In this document: piece by piece, positions 20,854 to 29,733 of the stretch
Layout of the letters: each line of letters begins with the position of its first letter
Numbering within the stretch: position 1 is the stretch's first letter
Assembly: GCA_041940305.1 (NCBI GenBank)
Contig: JBGTSJ010000010.1
Coordinates: forward strand, 62,001-126,000
Source: JBGTSJ01 sp041940305
GTDB taxonomy: Bacteria > Planctomycetota > Planctomycetia > Planctomycetales > Planctomycetaceae
Reading direction: 5' to 3'
DNA length: 64,000 bases
Position numbers and translations under genes: made by a program
The notes under the pieces: model-generated
What the model saw: the letters and a program-made list of their open reading frames with translations, nothing else
Told to the model about the DNA's origin: nothing
Databases searched by the model: none

Positions 20854-21579
20854 ATGCCCACCGGTTCCATGCCATCCTCCTCCGAGACCGATTCCGCGGT
20901 CCCTCAGATCCAGGCCGTCGCCTTTGATCTCGACGGCCTGATGTTCAACACCGAAGCCGTGTTCAACCGCGCCGGCACCGAGCTGCTGCGTCGCCGCGGG
21001 AAAGAGCCCCACCCGGAGCTGTTTCAGCGGATGATGGGCCGTCGCCCGGTCGAGGGCTTCGCGGTGATGATCGAGCTGATGTCGCTCACGGAGACCTTCG
21101 AGGAACTCCTGCTGGAGTCGGAGCAGATCTTCACATCCCTGCTGGACGACCACCTGGCCCCCATGCCGGGGCTGTATGAACTGCTGGCCCTCATCGAAGA
21201 CCGGGGGCTCCCTAAGGCGGTCGCCACGTCGTCTCCCCGCCGCTACCTGCAGGACCTCCTGCAGCGGTTCGACCTGATGGACCGTTTCGACGCTACGCTC
21301 GCCGCCGAGGACGTCTCCCGCGGCAAGCCCGACCCGGAAATCTACCTGACCGCGGCCGCCCGGCTGGGGGTCTCCCCCCATGAGATGCTCGTGCTGGAGG
21401 ACAGCGAAGCCGGCACCCGCGCCGGTGCGGCGGCCGGCGCCTACATCATCTCGGTCCCGCATGAGTTCAGCTGCGCCCACAACTTCGAGGCCGCGCGCCA
21501 CACCGCGCAGAGCCTTGCCGACCCGGTGATCCTGAACCTGGTCGAAGGCCGCCGGCCGCTCGCACGCCGCGCAGTCTGA
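20854..21579 (+). CDS. HAD-superfamily phosphatase/phosphomutase
   Basis: A 241-residue HAD hydrolase of the beta-phosphoglucomutase/PGP-like subgroup. Motif I AFDLDGLMFNTE has the nucleophile Asp and acid/base Asp; motif II VATSS; motif III lysine in SRGKPDPEIYLTAAARLG; motif IV LVLEDSEAGTRAG. A helical cap lies between motifs I and II. The substrate cannot be told from sequence. ATG 20869 is an equally possible start because both codons lack a clear Shine-Dalgarno. It follows the DUF1080 gene by 67 bp. Confidence 0.92.
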   Translation: MPTGSMPSSSETDSAVPQIQAVAFDLDGLMFNTEAVFNRAGTELLRRRGKEPHPELFQRMMGRRPVEGFAVMIELMSLTETFEELLLESEQIFTSLLDDHLAPMPGLYELLALIEDRGLPKAVATSSPRRYLQDLLQRFDLMDRFDATLAAEDVSRGKPDPEIYLTAAARLGVSPHEMLVLEDSEAGTRAGAAAGAYIISVPHEFSCAHNFEAARHTAQSLADPVILNLVEGRRPLARRAV

Positions 21580-21798
21580 CCGCCCGGCGATACGCCCAAG
21601 CCGAGCCCCGCTCCCTCCCGCGGACTCCGTCATTCCGGCGAGCCTCTTCCGAAATCGCCGCGCCGCACCGAATTGCGGGCGATTCGCAGACTTTGCACGA
21701 CGTTCCTGCTCAAGGCACGCGGGTTGCTGAGTGGTTTCTGCAATCGCTCCGTTGTGTTGCCGGAGCCGATCACGTGGAGAGTAACAGGAGTCACGGCC

Positions 21799-22086
21799 AT
21801 GCAGCGGTTCATGAGCTGGTTGAGCTGCGGAGTGCTGGGGCTGGCCCTCGTCGGCTGTTCGGAAGCCGATCAGCTGGAGGCCGAGCGCGAGGACGTTCGC
21901 GAGGCCCAGCAGGAATTGCACGAAACTCAGATGGAAGCGGCCGCCGACATGGCGGAGGAGGACACCATCGAAGGCTTTGCCGAAGAAGCGGCCGAAGCGC
22001 AGCAGGAAATCGGCGAGGCTCAGGCGGATGTCGTGGAAGAACAGGCCGACGTAATCCGGGAGCAGGCCGATGACGCCAACCCGTAA
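21799..22086 (+). CDS. Small Glu/Ala-rich lipoprotein
   Basis: A 95-residue lipoprotein. AGGAG at 21786-21790 fixes ATG 21799, although the frame is open from 21673. The signal MSWLSCGVLGLALVGC ends in a lipobox (LVGC), so the mature protein starts at the cysteine. The rest is almost wholly Glu, Ala, Gln and Asp in heptad-like order (EADQLEAEREDVREAQQELH), which predicts a helical coiled coil, comparable to small osmotic or envelope-stress lipoproteins. No known function. Its end overlaps the following short frame by 17 bp. Confidence 0.8.
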   Translation: MQRFMSWLSCGVLGLALVGCSEADQLEAEREDVREAQQELHETQMEAAADMAEEDTIEGFAEEAAEAQQEIGEAQADVVEEQADVIREQADDANP

Positions 22087-22273
22087 CGATCTCAATCTGG
22101 ACGCGGTCGTTGGCCGCCTGTTGTCACCGCAGCCCTCCGAAGAGGACCGCGCCGAGCAGCGCTTATTCACCGAGGCGATGGCCCTGTACGACGCAGTCGT
22201 CCTCAGCCCGCACCGGTCGGCTGCGCGCAACTCGCTGGTCTTCCTGTCCTTCAAAGAACCGACGTGCTACTGA
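22070..22273 (+). CDS. Possible small hypothetical protein
   Basis: A 67-codon frame whose ATG lies 17 bp inside the end of the lipoprotein gene. The sequence looks protein-like (LNLDAVVGRLL, EEDRAEQRLFTEAMALYDAV) with no domain known to me. The overlap would allow translational coupling. The call rests on amino-acid composition and position only. Confidence 0.4.
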   Translation: MTPTRNDLNLDAVVGRLLSPQPSEEDRAEQRLFTEAMALYDAVVLSPHRSAARNSLVFLSFKEPTCY

Positions 22274-22343
22274 GTGCGGGCAGCAAAGTGGGAGCAGCGA
22301 CCTCGCCGTCGTAGACGCCGACCCGCTTCACACGTCTCCCCGG

Positions 22344-22387
22344 TAGCCCGCCGCGTCAGCAAGGCCGAACGTTGCCGAGCGCCGATC
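22344..22387 (+). repeat. TAGCCCGCCGCG direct repeat, copy 1
   Basis: A 44-bp unit (starts TAGCCCGCCGCG, ends TTGCCGAGCGCCGATC) that recurs in the same orientation at 25947-25991 with one substitution and one extra G. The two copies bracket the nadC/GT39-like pair. Confidence 0.8.
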
Positions 22388-22469
22388 GCGCATCCGATTC
22401 TTCGACCAATCTCACCGCGGAGGACGCGGAGAACGCAGACTGTGGTACTTGGGTGAGCGCGCTTTGCAT

Positions 22470-24857
22470 TCACCGTACCGCGAACAACTGATAAGCCACA
22501 ACCCGCGGCTCCCCCCCCAGCACAAACTGCAACTCCGGCCCCCATTTCTGAAGTTCAGACTGCTTCCCTGGAGAGAGCTTCTCCAGCGGAAGCGACCGCT
22601 CCAGGGGGCTGAGCCGCACCTCTTCCAGCACGCCGCGATCAACGAGCATCTTGAACCGCCGCGGCGTCACGTACTCCGTATAGCCGTAGCTCCCCGGTTC
22701 GCGGTAACGAAGGATCTCCAGCCAGTTAACGAACACGTGCGTGACGCCGTGTCGGCGAAACGTTTCCCGGATCTCGTCTGCATCCCGGAGCGGGATGTCG
22801 GGGGCATGCAATGAAGCCGGGCCCTCGCCGGTCCACTGCTGGAAATGAGAACGGTCGAACACGGTGTCGTAGACAGGATCGAACCGGCTGTCGAACACCT
22901 CGGCCTCTCCCACCATCAGCACCCGTGCATCCGGCGGCACTTCGCGATTCACCAGTGCGATGCTGTACGTCGTCGCAAGTTGCCGTGCGACACTCTGGGA
23001 CAATAGATACGCGTTGTTGCCGGCAATCGGGGACGTCACAAACGCCAGGTTGAACACCACCGCGACGGCCACCGGCACGGTGCAGGCCGCAATGCCCAGC
23101 CGCGCCGGTCCGCCGGCCCCCCGCTCCCGCAACCGGTCCAGCCGGTCGAATATCTCGCTCAAGCCCGCGCCCGCCAGCAGGCACAGCACGGGCAGCATCG
23201 GCACCCAGAATCGGTCGATCCGGTGGGTCAGCGTCCACCACGTTGCGAACAGCCAGACCGCATACAGCAGCCAGCCGGTCAGCACCCTCCGAACTGGGTC
23301 GGGAGCCCCATCGGCGTTCGCCAATCTCCTGCGGCGTCCGAACACGCGAACGAGAGCCAGCGGCGCCAGCCCGAACACCAGCACGCTCTGCCAGTCGCTC
23401 CGCACGGCGACGTCATGCACGTGTGCATTCAGACTCGGCAGCACGTTCCCCGGACGAAACGACTCCGCCGGCGGACTGTGGCCCGCCTTCCACTTCGCAT
23501 TCAGTTCGTCATCCCAGTCCGCCCCCCCCAACACGGAATAGAGCAGAGGGTACACCGGGTTGCCGGTCTGCACGAGGTTCTTGAGAGCCCACGGACCGAA
23601 CGTGACGCACACGCCCACACTAAACAGAACGCCCGCTCTGGCGACGGCCTTCCATCGGGTCTCCGCGCTGCGAGCGGCCCACATCACCGCCGCACCCAGC
23701 GGAATCACCACGCTCACGACCCCGGGATACTTGCACGACATTGCACTGCCGGCGAGGAAACCGCATAGCAGCACGCGCCGTCCCCATTGCGCTGGAAACT
23801 CCGTCGTTGAAGAGCTCAACTGCATCACTGCCAGCAGCGCCGCGCCCAGATAGAACGTCAGCCCCCCTTCGGCGTAGGCGATCACCGAGATCCGGTAGAT
23901 CCACGGCGTCGTCAGCAGCACCAGCACCGCCAGCCATCCCGCCCGCTGGCTCACCATCCGCCCCGCGGCGAACACCGCATACCCCGTCAGCGGCGCGAAT
24001 GACATCAGCACCACCTGCCCCGCGAGCGCCCCCCGATACCAGTCCCCGCGCACCACCATCCCCAGCAGCGCCAGCATCTCGGTGAGAAACGGAAAGCTGG
24101 TGTACACGTTGTGTGGCAGAAACGAGATCCGTCCCGCCAGGTACCACTCCTTCGGCCCCTGCAGGTGATACTCCTTCACGTCAAAGTCCACCGGAGGCAG
24201 CATCGACCCCAGCAGCATCGCGACGACGAACGGCGCCACCGCCACGATGACCGCCGGCCCCAACAGCGACCCCCGAAAGTACCGCCGCCGCCACCACGCC
24301 TCGCGCGCCGCCGCACCACCGCTGAGCGCGTCTCCCCCGTTTAGCCGCCGCCCATCGGGCGGCGCTCCGCTGCGTACCCGAACAACCAACTCCCCCACCA
24401 AGGCCACCCCAACCAACCCGCAGACCAGGGGCCGCCACAACAACCCGGCCAATCCAAGTCCGAGCGTCACCAGCGACCACGCCGACAGTCCCAACCCGAA
24501 CGCAAACACGGTCCGCGCCGCCGTGCGCTGCTCTTCACGCAGTCCCAGCCCGCGCAGCAGCAGATGCCCCGCTCCCCACGCTCCCGCCAGAATCACCGCC
24601 GCCACCAGCAGCAGATCGAACCGCTCCGGAAAGTACCGCCACCCGCTGGGCCGCGCCGGGTCCGGCTCGAGCGGCGAAACGGTCTCCATCAACAGCCACG
24701 GCGTCTCCAGCAGCAGACGGCCTCGGTTAAAGTCCGCGTTGTTCGGCAGCTGCTGCGAAAAGAAATGCCAGCCGAACGCCAGCATCCACGCCAGCCCCGC
24801 CACGACGACGCCCACGTCGCGCCACGTTCTCGGCCGGCTTTCGGAGACGCCCGTCAT
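22470..24857 (-). CDS. GT39-like polytopic glycosyltransferase/membrane protein
   Basis: A 795-residue integral membrane protein with roughly ten to twelve hydrophobic segments, e.g. VVVAGLAWMLAFGWHF, LLLVAAVILAGAWGAGHLL and WLLYAVWLFATWWTL. The acidic loop after an early TM pair (PPVDFDVKEYHLQGPKEWYL) fits the catalytic loop of GT-C fold dolichol/undecaprenyl-phosphate-sugar:protein or lipid glycosyltransferases (ArnT/PMT relatives). The C-terminal ~200 residues are soluble and periplasmic. ATG 24857 overlaps the nadC stop (24854-24856) as ATGA, so the two are translationally coupled. The frame is open further upstream within nadC, but the coupling and membrane N-terminus support this start. 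A palindromic repeat interrupts codons 165-171. Confidence 0.78.
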   Translation of the reverse strand: MTGVSESRPRTWRDVGVVVAGLAWMLAFGWHFFSQQLPNNADFNRGRLLLETPWLLMETVSPLEPDPARPSGWRYFPERFDLLLVAAVILAGAWGAGHLLLRGLGLREEQRTAARTVFAFGLGLSAWSLVTLGLGLAGLLWRPLVCGLVGVALVGELVVRVRSGAPPDGRRLNGGDALSGGAAAREAWWRRRYFRGSLLGPAVIVAVAPFVVAMLLGSMLPPVDFDVKEYHLQGPKEWYLAGRISFLPHNVYTSFPFLTEMLALLGMVVRGDWYRGALAGQVVLMSFAPLTGYAVFAAGRMVSQRAGWLAVLVLLTTPWIYRISVIAYAEGGLTFYLGAALLAVMQLSSSTTEFPAQWGRRVLLCGFLAGSAMSCKYPGVVSVVIPLGAAVMWAARSAETRWKAVARAGVLFSVGVCVTFGPWALKNLVQTGNPVYPLLYSVLGGADWDDELNAKWKAGHSPPAESFRPGNVLPSLNAHVHDVAVRSDWQSVLVFGLAPLALVRVFGRRRRLANADGAPDPVRRVLTGWLLYAVWLFATWWTLTHRIDRFWVPMLPVLCLLAGAGLSEIFDRLDRLRERGAGGPARLGIAACTVPVAVAVVFNLAFVTSPIAGNNAYLLSQSVARQLATTYSIALVNREVPPDARVLMVGEAEVFDSRFDPVYDTVFDRSHFQQWTGEGPASLHAPDIPLRDADEIRETFRRHGVTHVFVNWLEILRYREPGSYGYTEYVTPRRFKMLVDRGVLEEVRLSPLERSLPLEKLSPGKQSELQKWGPELQFVLGGEPRVVAYQLFAVR
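24346..24364. repeat. GCCC-rich palindromic repeat inside a coding sequence
   Basis: Stem CGCCGCCC / GGGCGGCG with loop ATC, preceded by CCGTTTAGC, the same element as the intergenic copies at 7445, 12166, 31282 and 44732. Here it is read in frame in the GT39-like gene as APPDGRR (residues 165-171) inside a loop between predicted TM helices, so the gene remains open. Confidence 0.75.
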
Positions 24858-25753
24858 GCGCGCTCCGCCCCCGCCCAGTCGAACGCGATATCCAGCGCCG
24901 GCGCCGAATGCGTCAGCGCCCCGATGCTGATCCGCTCCACCCCCGTCTCCGCGATCGACCGCACCGTCGCCAGCGACACTCCGCCCGACGCCTCCAGCTG
25001 CGTCCGCGGCGACATCCGGTCCCGCAACGCGACGGCTTCGCGCATCAACTCCGGAGACATGTTGTCCAGCAGCACAATCTCCGGCGCCGCCTCCAGCACG
25101 TCCTGCAGCTGCGCCAGCGAATCCACCTCGATCTCCACGGGCGTTCCCGCCGGCGTCACCGAGCGCACGTGCCGCACCGCACCCGCCAGAGAACCGCCCC
25201 CCGGTTCCGCCTCCCGCCACGCCGCGAGGTGGTTGTCCTTGATCAGCACCGCATCGAACAGCCCGATCCGGTGATTCGCCCCACCGCCGCAGCGGACCGC
25301 ATACTTCTGCAGCACGCGCCAGCCGGGGATCGTCTTCCGCGTATCCAGGATTTCGGCCCGCGTCCCCGCCACCGCATCGACGAACTGCCGCGTCAGCGTC
25401 GCGACCCCGCTCAGGTGCGTCAGAAAGTTGAGCACCGTCCGCTCTCCCGTCAGCAGGGCCCGCGTCGGACCGTCAAGCGTCGCGATCGTCGTCCCTCCTT
25501 CCACCTCGCTCCCGTCAGCCCGCTGCACCGCCACGTCGACGTCAACACCCATCCGCTCAAACACCAGCCCGGCGATCGGCAAACCCGCAATCACTCCCGG
25601 CCTGCGGGCCACGATCGCCAGCCGGCTGATTGCGTCCCCCGGGATCAGCGCATTCGACGTGACGTCCCCCGCTTCTCCCAGATCCTCCTGCAGCGCCGCA
25701 TCGATGAGCCCCCGCGCCGCCAGCCCTTCGGCCGCGCCGAACGAATCCGCCAT
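24854..25753 (-). CDS. nadC: Nicotinate-nucleotide pyrophosphorylase (quinolinate PRTase)
   Basis: Converts quinolinate and PRPP to nicotinate mononucleotide in NAD synthesis. The 299-residue product is of normal length with family blocks EDLGEAGDVTS, LNFLTHLSGVAT, the PRPP/quinolinate-binding DTRKTIPGWRVLQKYAV and GGGANHRIGLFDAVLIKDNH, then VEIEVDSL, LLDNMSP and LEASGGVSLATV. ATG 25753 is chosen because the family N-terminus begins there; the frame is open to 25879. It is unusual to see nadC coupled to a membrane glycosyltransferase rather than to nadA or nadB. Confidence 0.95.
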   Translation of the reverse strand: MADSFGAAEGLAARGLIDAALQEDLGEAGDVTSNALIPGDAISRLAIVARRPGVIAGLPIAGLVFERMGVDVDVAVQRADGSEVEGGTTIATLDGPTRALLTGERTVLNFLTHLSGVATLTRQFVDAVAGTRAEILDTRKTIPGWRVLQKYAVRCGGGANHRIGLFDAVLIKDNHLAAWREAEPGGGSLAGAVRHVRSVTPAGTPVEIEVDSLAQLQDVLEAAPEIVLLDNMSPELMREAVALRDRMSPRTQLEASGGVSLATVRSIAETGVERISIGALTHSAPALDIAFDWAGAERA

Positions 25754-25823
25754 CACAGATCGACGCTCTGCGCTCACTCGACCGACGTCCCCCTCTGAGA
25801 ATCTCGGACCACCCCAAAGTAGC

Positions 25824-25844
25824 CGCGTCATTCCGTGACGCGGA
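25824..25844. repeat. GTAGCCG-GTCA palindrome, copy 1
   Basis: Arms CCGCGTCA and TGACGCGG with loop TTCCG, preceded by AAAGTAG. Two relatives lie at 40346-40366 and 40411-40431. Confidence 0.8.
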
Positions 25845-25946
25845 GTACGAGCTCGTCGGAGTCTCGATACCCGCCGCACGCTGATTCCGGGTCACGGAGT
25901 GCCCAGCCCTTTCAACATGCCAAGCCGCGACGTAACCCGCACATAC

Positions 25947-25991
25947 TAGCCCGCCGCGCCAGCAAGGGCCGAACGTTGCCGAGCGCCGATC
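25947..25991 (+). repeat. TAGCCCGCCGCG direct repeat, copy 2
   Basis: A 45-bp near-identical copy of 22344-22387 in the same orientation. Confidence 0.8.
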
Positions 25992-26064
25992 CTGATCACG
26001 CACCCTTTCCTGCGAAAATCGACGTTCGGGCCATGTTGAAAGCCGTGGTCACGGACCCACCCGG

Positions 26065-28149
26065 CTACTTTGACTCAACCAACCCGTACTGCCGCAGCAG
26101 CGCCTGCGGGTCGGGGTCCCGTCCGCGGAAGTCTCGAAACACGTCCATCGGATGCCGCGATCCGCCGAGCGAGAGCACCGTGTCGCGGAACCGCCGTCCC
26201 ACCTCCCGTACGGCCGCATCGTCGTCCAGCCCCGCCTCCTCGAACGCCCCGAACGCGTCGGCGCTTAGCACCTCGGCCCACTTGTAGCTGTAATAACCAG
26301 CCGCATACCCCCCCGAGAAGATGTGCTGGAACGCGCACAGGAATCGGTCCTCGGGCAGCATCGGCAGCACGCTCGTCCGTTCCATCACCCGCCGCTGCAC
26401 GTCGAAAATGCTCTCGCTTCCCGACGGATCGAACGACGAATGCAGGTCCATGTCCGTCAGTCCGAACGTCAGCTGCCGCAGCATGTCCGATCCCGCCCGG
26501 AACGTCCGCGCCGCGCAGATCTTCTCGAACAGTGCGTCCGGCAACGGCTCCCCCGTCTCGTAATGCCCCGTCATCCCCATCACGGTCGGCTTGTGATAGC
26601 ACCAGTTCTCCATGAACTGGCTCGGCAGTTCGACCGCGTCCCACTCAACGCCGCTGATCCCCGCCGCGTCCGGATAGTCCACCCGCGTCAGCATGTGCTG
26701 CAGCCCGTGGCCGAACTCGTGGAACAGCGTCTCCACTTCGCGGAACGTCATCAGCGCCGGCTTTCCCCCCACCGGAGGCGTGCCATTGCACACCAGGTGC
26801 GCCACCGGAACCTGCAGCCTGCCGTTGATGCGCCGCCGCGACAGACAGTCGTCCATCCAGGCCCCGCCCCGCTTGTTCTCCGGCCGAGAGTATGGGTCGT
26901 AATAAAACGCCGCCACCTGCGTCGCGCTTTCGTCCAGCACCTTGAAGAACCGCACGTCCTTATGCCAGCGCGGCCCTTCGTCGTCGGCCGCGACGATCTT
27001 TACCCCGAACAGCCGGTCGATCAGGCCGAACAAACCCTCCAGCACCCGTTCGTGCGGAAAGTACGGCCGCAGTTCCTCATCCGTGAACTGAAACTTCCGC
27101 TCCCGCAAACGTTCCGCCCAGAAGGCGACGTCCCAATGCTTGAGCGGCTGCGTCTCTCCAGACGCAATCGCCAGCTCATGGATCTCCTGCATGTCGCGAT
27201 TCGCCGCGTCCCAGGAAGCCGAGCGGAGCGTCTCCAGCATCTCGCGCACAGCCGCCGGGTCCGGCGCCATCTTTTCCGCCAGGCTGGCATCCGCGAACGT
27301 CTCATAACCCAGCAGCTGCGCCTGCTCCCGTCGCAGCTCCAGGATCCGCCGGCAGAGCGGCGCGTTGTCGAGATCGCCCGACGACGCCCGCGTCACGAAC
27401 GCCCGGTACAGATCCTCCCGCAACGCACGATTGCGGCAGTACTTCAGGAACGGCCCCGACATCGGCGCATCCAGCGTGAACCGCCACGGCCCCGCGTCCG
27501 GCGTCGCCTCGGCGTCGTCCGCCCCTTTCGCCTCGTTGTACGACTGCGCCGCCAGTCGTCGCAGACTGTCCGGCAGCCCCTCCGCTTCCGCCGGATCGGT
27601 GATCACCAGCGCATACGCTTTCGTCGCGTCCAGCACGTGATTCGAGAAGTCGCTCCCCAGCTTCGACAGTTCCTTGGCAATCTCATTGAACCGCTGCCGC
27701 TTCTCCCCAGTCAGCCCGATCCCCGACAGCTCCGCCGACAGCACCTTCTTCGAGACGATCCGCCGCTGTCCCTCATCCAGTCGCGACCACTCCGCCCCTT
27801 CCGCAATCCCTTTGAGCGCCTTGTAGATCGGTTCGCTCTGCCGCATCCTCAGCCCAAACGACACCACATTCGGCAGCGCCTCCTCGTACGCCTTCCGCAA
27901 CCCGTCCGAGTTCTTGACGCCGAACAGGTGCGTCACCGGCCCCCACGTCTGTTCGAACCGCCGCCCGATCTCATCCTGCGGCGGAATCACCTGTTCCCAA
28001 GACGGCCCGATTCCCCGCTCCAGCGCCCCCAGCCGGGATTCGCAGTCCGCCAGGAGCCACTCGACCGCCGGGCCGACGTGCTCGGGAGCGATCCGGTCGA
28101 AGTGCGGCAATCCGTCCGTGGCCAGCAGTGGATTCTCTGAATCCGGCAT
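26065..28149 (-). CDS. prlC: M3 family zinc oligopeptidase (oligopeptidase A-like)
   Basis: A 694-residue cytosolic-type metallopeptidase; no signal peptide. The zinc site is in VETLFHEFGHGLQHMLTRV (HEFGH) with the third ligand Glu in the following VEWDAVELPSQFMENW, the arrangement of thimet oligopeptidase/oligopeptidase A. It would cleave short peptides, including cleaved signal peptides. ATG 28149 is preceded by AAAGGA at good spacing; the frame is open to 28215. The downstream gene (nadC) is 311 bp away, so it is probably a separate transcript. It is divergent from the thioredoxin gene. Confidence 0.95.
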   Translation of the reverse strand: MPDSENPLLATDGLPHFDRIAPEHVGPAVEWLLADCESRLGALERGIGPSWEQVIPPQDEIGRRFEQTWGPVTHLFGVKNSDGLRKAYEEALPNVVSFGLRMRQSEPIYKALKGIAEGAEWSRLDEGQRRIVSKKVLSAELSGIGLTGEKRQRFNEIAKELSKLGSDFSNHVLDATKAYALVITDPAEAEGLPDSLRRLAAQSYNEAKGADDAEATPDAGPWRFTLDAPMSGPFLKYCRNRALREDLYRAFVTRASSGDLDNAPLCRRILELRREQAQLLGYETFADASLAEKMAPDPAAVREMLETLRSASWDAANRDMQEIHELAIASGETQPLKHWDVAFWAERLRERKFQFTDEELRPYFPHERVLEGLFGLIDRLFGVKIVAADDEGPRWHKDVRFFKVLDESATQVAAFYYDPYSRPENKRGGAWMDDCLSRRRINGRLQVPVAHLVCNGTPPVGGKPALMTFREVETLFHEFGHGLQHMLTRVDYPDAAGISGVEWDAVELPSQFMENWCYHKPTVMGMTGHYETGEPLPDALFEKICAARTFRAGSDMLRQLTFGLTDMDLHSSFDPSGSESIFDVQRRVMERTSVLPMLPEDRFLCAFQHIFSGGYAAGYYSYKWAEVLSADAFGAFEEAGLDDDAAVREVGRRFRDTVLSLGGSRHPMDVFRDFRGRDPDPQALLRQYGLVESK

Positions 28150-28377
28150 CAGGCAGGTCCTTTCTGCACAGAAGTGTGGTGAATCGGAAAACGCCCTGAA
28201 ATGCCGTTGCGGCAAAGTTTGAGGATGGCAACCCGGCGCGCGTTCCGCATATCATTCGCATGATAGTCATTACGGGCCATTCCGCGAGCCGCTCGTCACG
28301 CCGGCTTGGTGAGGCAGGTCCGAGTCACTCAGGGGAGGCGTGACGTACGCCCCACACTCCAAACCGAAAGCATTCTC

Positions 28378-29622
28378 ATGGTCAAGGCTCGCTTTCCTCA
28401 GGCCGCGACGGTCGTCACAGCGGCGGTCGCCCTGTTCGCACTCATCCTCAGCGCCGGCGACGCTGCCGACGATCCCCAGGCCGAACCGGCGGACAAGCCC
28501 GCGGCCGAAGCGACCGAAGAAGAGGAGAAGCCCGATCCGTTCGCCGTCCCGGAGGAGGCCACCCCTGAGGAGTTGAGCCTGTTCCTCCGCCGCCTCGGCC
28601 GCATGCAGCCGGAAGAACGCACTCCTGAGGGATTGCGGACTCACCTCACTAAGCTCAACACCGCCGTCGACGAAGTCTTCAGCCGCGAGCTGGACGACGA
28701 CACCGCCCAGATGGTCGCCAGCTTCAAGTTCGAGGTCCTGAACCTGCTCGGCAACTTCGGCGACGAAACGGCCGAGAAGCAGATCGAGGACTTCATCGCC
28801 AAGCTCAAGCAGGATGAGCGCCCCGCCCTCGCCGATATGGGCAAGCGTCTCGGTCTCGCCCAGCGCATCGGCAGCATCGGCGAAATGGAGCCCGAGGACC
28901 GGCAGAAGCTGATTGACGAGATCGCCGCCTACATGCAGGAAGGCGAGATCACCGGATCGCACATCGGCCTCGCCATGCAGACCGCCGGCGCCCTCGAGGA
29001 GACCGACGTCGAGGCCGCTCAGGCCGCCTATAACCTGTTCGCCAAGTATGTCGAGACCGCCAGCGATCCGGATCTGGCGAGCTACGCGGAAGCCATGCGC
29101 GGCTCCGCCCGCCGCATCGGTCTCCCCGGCAATCCCATCGAAATCTCCGGCCAGACCCTCAGCGGCGAGAAGTTCGATATCTCCCAGTACAAGGACAAGG
29201 TCGTCCTCGTCGATTTCTGGGCCACCTGGTGCGGACCCTGCATCCGCGAACTCCCCAACGTCCTCGACAACTACGCCAAGTACCACGGCAAGGGCTTCGA
29301 GGTCGTCGGCATCAGCCTCGACGACGATCCCGAAGCACTGCAGGAATTCATCACCGAGAACGAGATCCCCTGGGTGACTCTGTTCAATCCCGAAGAAGGC
29401 AAGCGGGGCTGGGAGAACCCCGTCGCCCGCTACTACGGCATCACCGGCATTCCGACCGTCATCCTGGTCAACCAGGAAGGCAATGTCGTCTCGCTGAGTG
29501 CCCGCGGTGACGAACTCGGCAACCTGCTGCAGGAACTCCTCGGCGATCCGCTCGAAGTCCCTGAAGACAAGCCGGCCGACTCTGATAAGCCCGCCGACAA
29601 GAACACCGCTGGCAACCCGTAA
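28378..29622 (+). CDS. TlpA/ResA-like thioredoxin with long N-terminal helical domain
   Basis: A 414-residue envelope protein: a signal or anchor (AATVVTAAVALFALILSAGD), an acidic linker (about 31-60), a ~180-residue helical domain with no family I recognise, and a C-terminal thioredoxin fold from about 250. The redox site WATWCGPC puts cysteines at 285 and 288, and the cis-Pro is in YGITGIPTVILV. The C-terminal tail is Pro/Asp/Lys-rich. The family reduces or isomerises disulfides of exported proteins or apocytochromes. ATG 28378 has only a weak upstream purine run; TTG/GTG upstream starts are less likely given the signal. A bidirectional terminator follows. Confidence 0.92.
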   Translation: MVKARFPQAATVVTAAVALFALILSAGDAADDPQAEPADKPAAEATEEEEKPDPFAVPEEATPEELSLFLRRLGRMQPEERTPEGLRTHLTKLNTAVDEVFSRELDDDTAQMVASFKFEVLNLLGNFGDETAEKQIEDFIAKLKQDERPALADMGKRLGLAQRIGSIGEMEPEDRQKLIDEIAAYMQEGEITGSHIGLAMQTAGALEETDVEAAQAAYNLFAKYVETASDPDLASYAEAMRGSARRIGLPGNPIEISGQTLSGEKFDISQYKDKVVLVDFWATWCGPCIRELPNVLDNYAKYHGKGFEVVGISLDDDPEALQEFITENEIPWVTLFNPEEGKRGWENPVARYYGITGIPTVILVNQEGNVVSLSARGDELGNLLQELLGDPLEVPEDKPADSDKPADKNTAGNP

Positions 29623-29649
29623 ACAACGGACCGGCATCACCGCGCAGCA

Positions 29650-29684
29650 AGAAACCCGGTTTCTCTGAAAGAAACCGGGTTTCT
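29650..29684. terminator. Bidirectional hairpin terminator, AAACCCGG family
   Basis: Perfect 15-bp stem AGAAACCCGGTTTCT / AGAAACCGGGTTTCT with loop CTGAA, followed by GTGTTTT on the + strand. It sits 27 bp after the thioredoxin stop and 49 bp before the end of the convergent TPR gene. A decayed relative is at 1870-1900. Confidence 0.8.
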
Positions 29685-29733
29685 GTGTTTTCGGAACCGT
29701 TGAGTCGGAGCCGCGGGCGACCGTGCCGCCGGT

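Larger units (their letters stand above)
25754..26064. other. Intergenic region with two repeat elements
   Basis: 311 bases between two leftward genes. It holds a GTAGCCGCGTCA-type palindrome (25824-25844) and the second TAGCCCGCCGCG direct repeat (25947-25991). I see no gene. Confidence 0.6.

Noticed and set aside
24346..24364. Intrinsic terminator
   Set aside because: It is inside an open reading frame and has no T-run.
26323..28140. 605-codon plus-strand open frame
   Set aside because: It lies antisense over the M3 peptidase gene and is Arg/Pro/His-rich with no family similarity.
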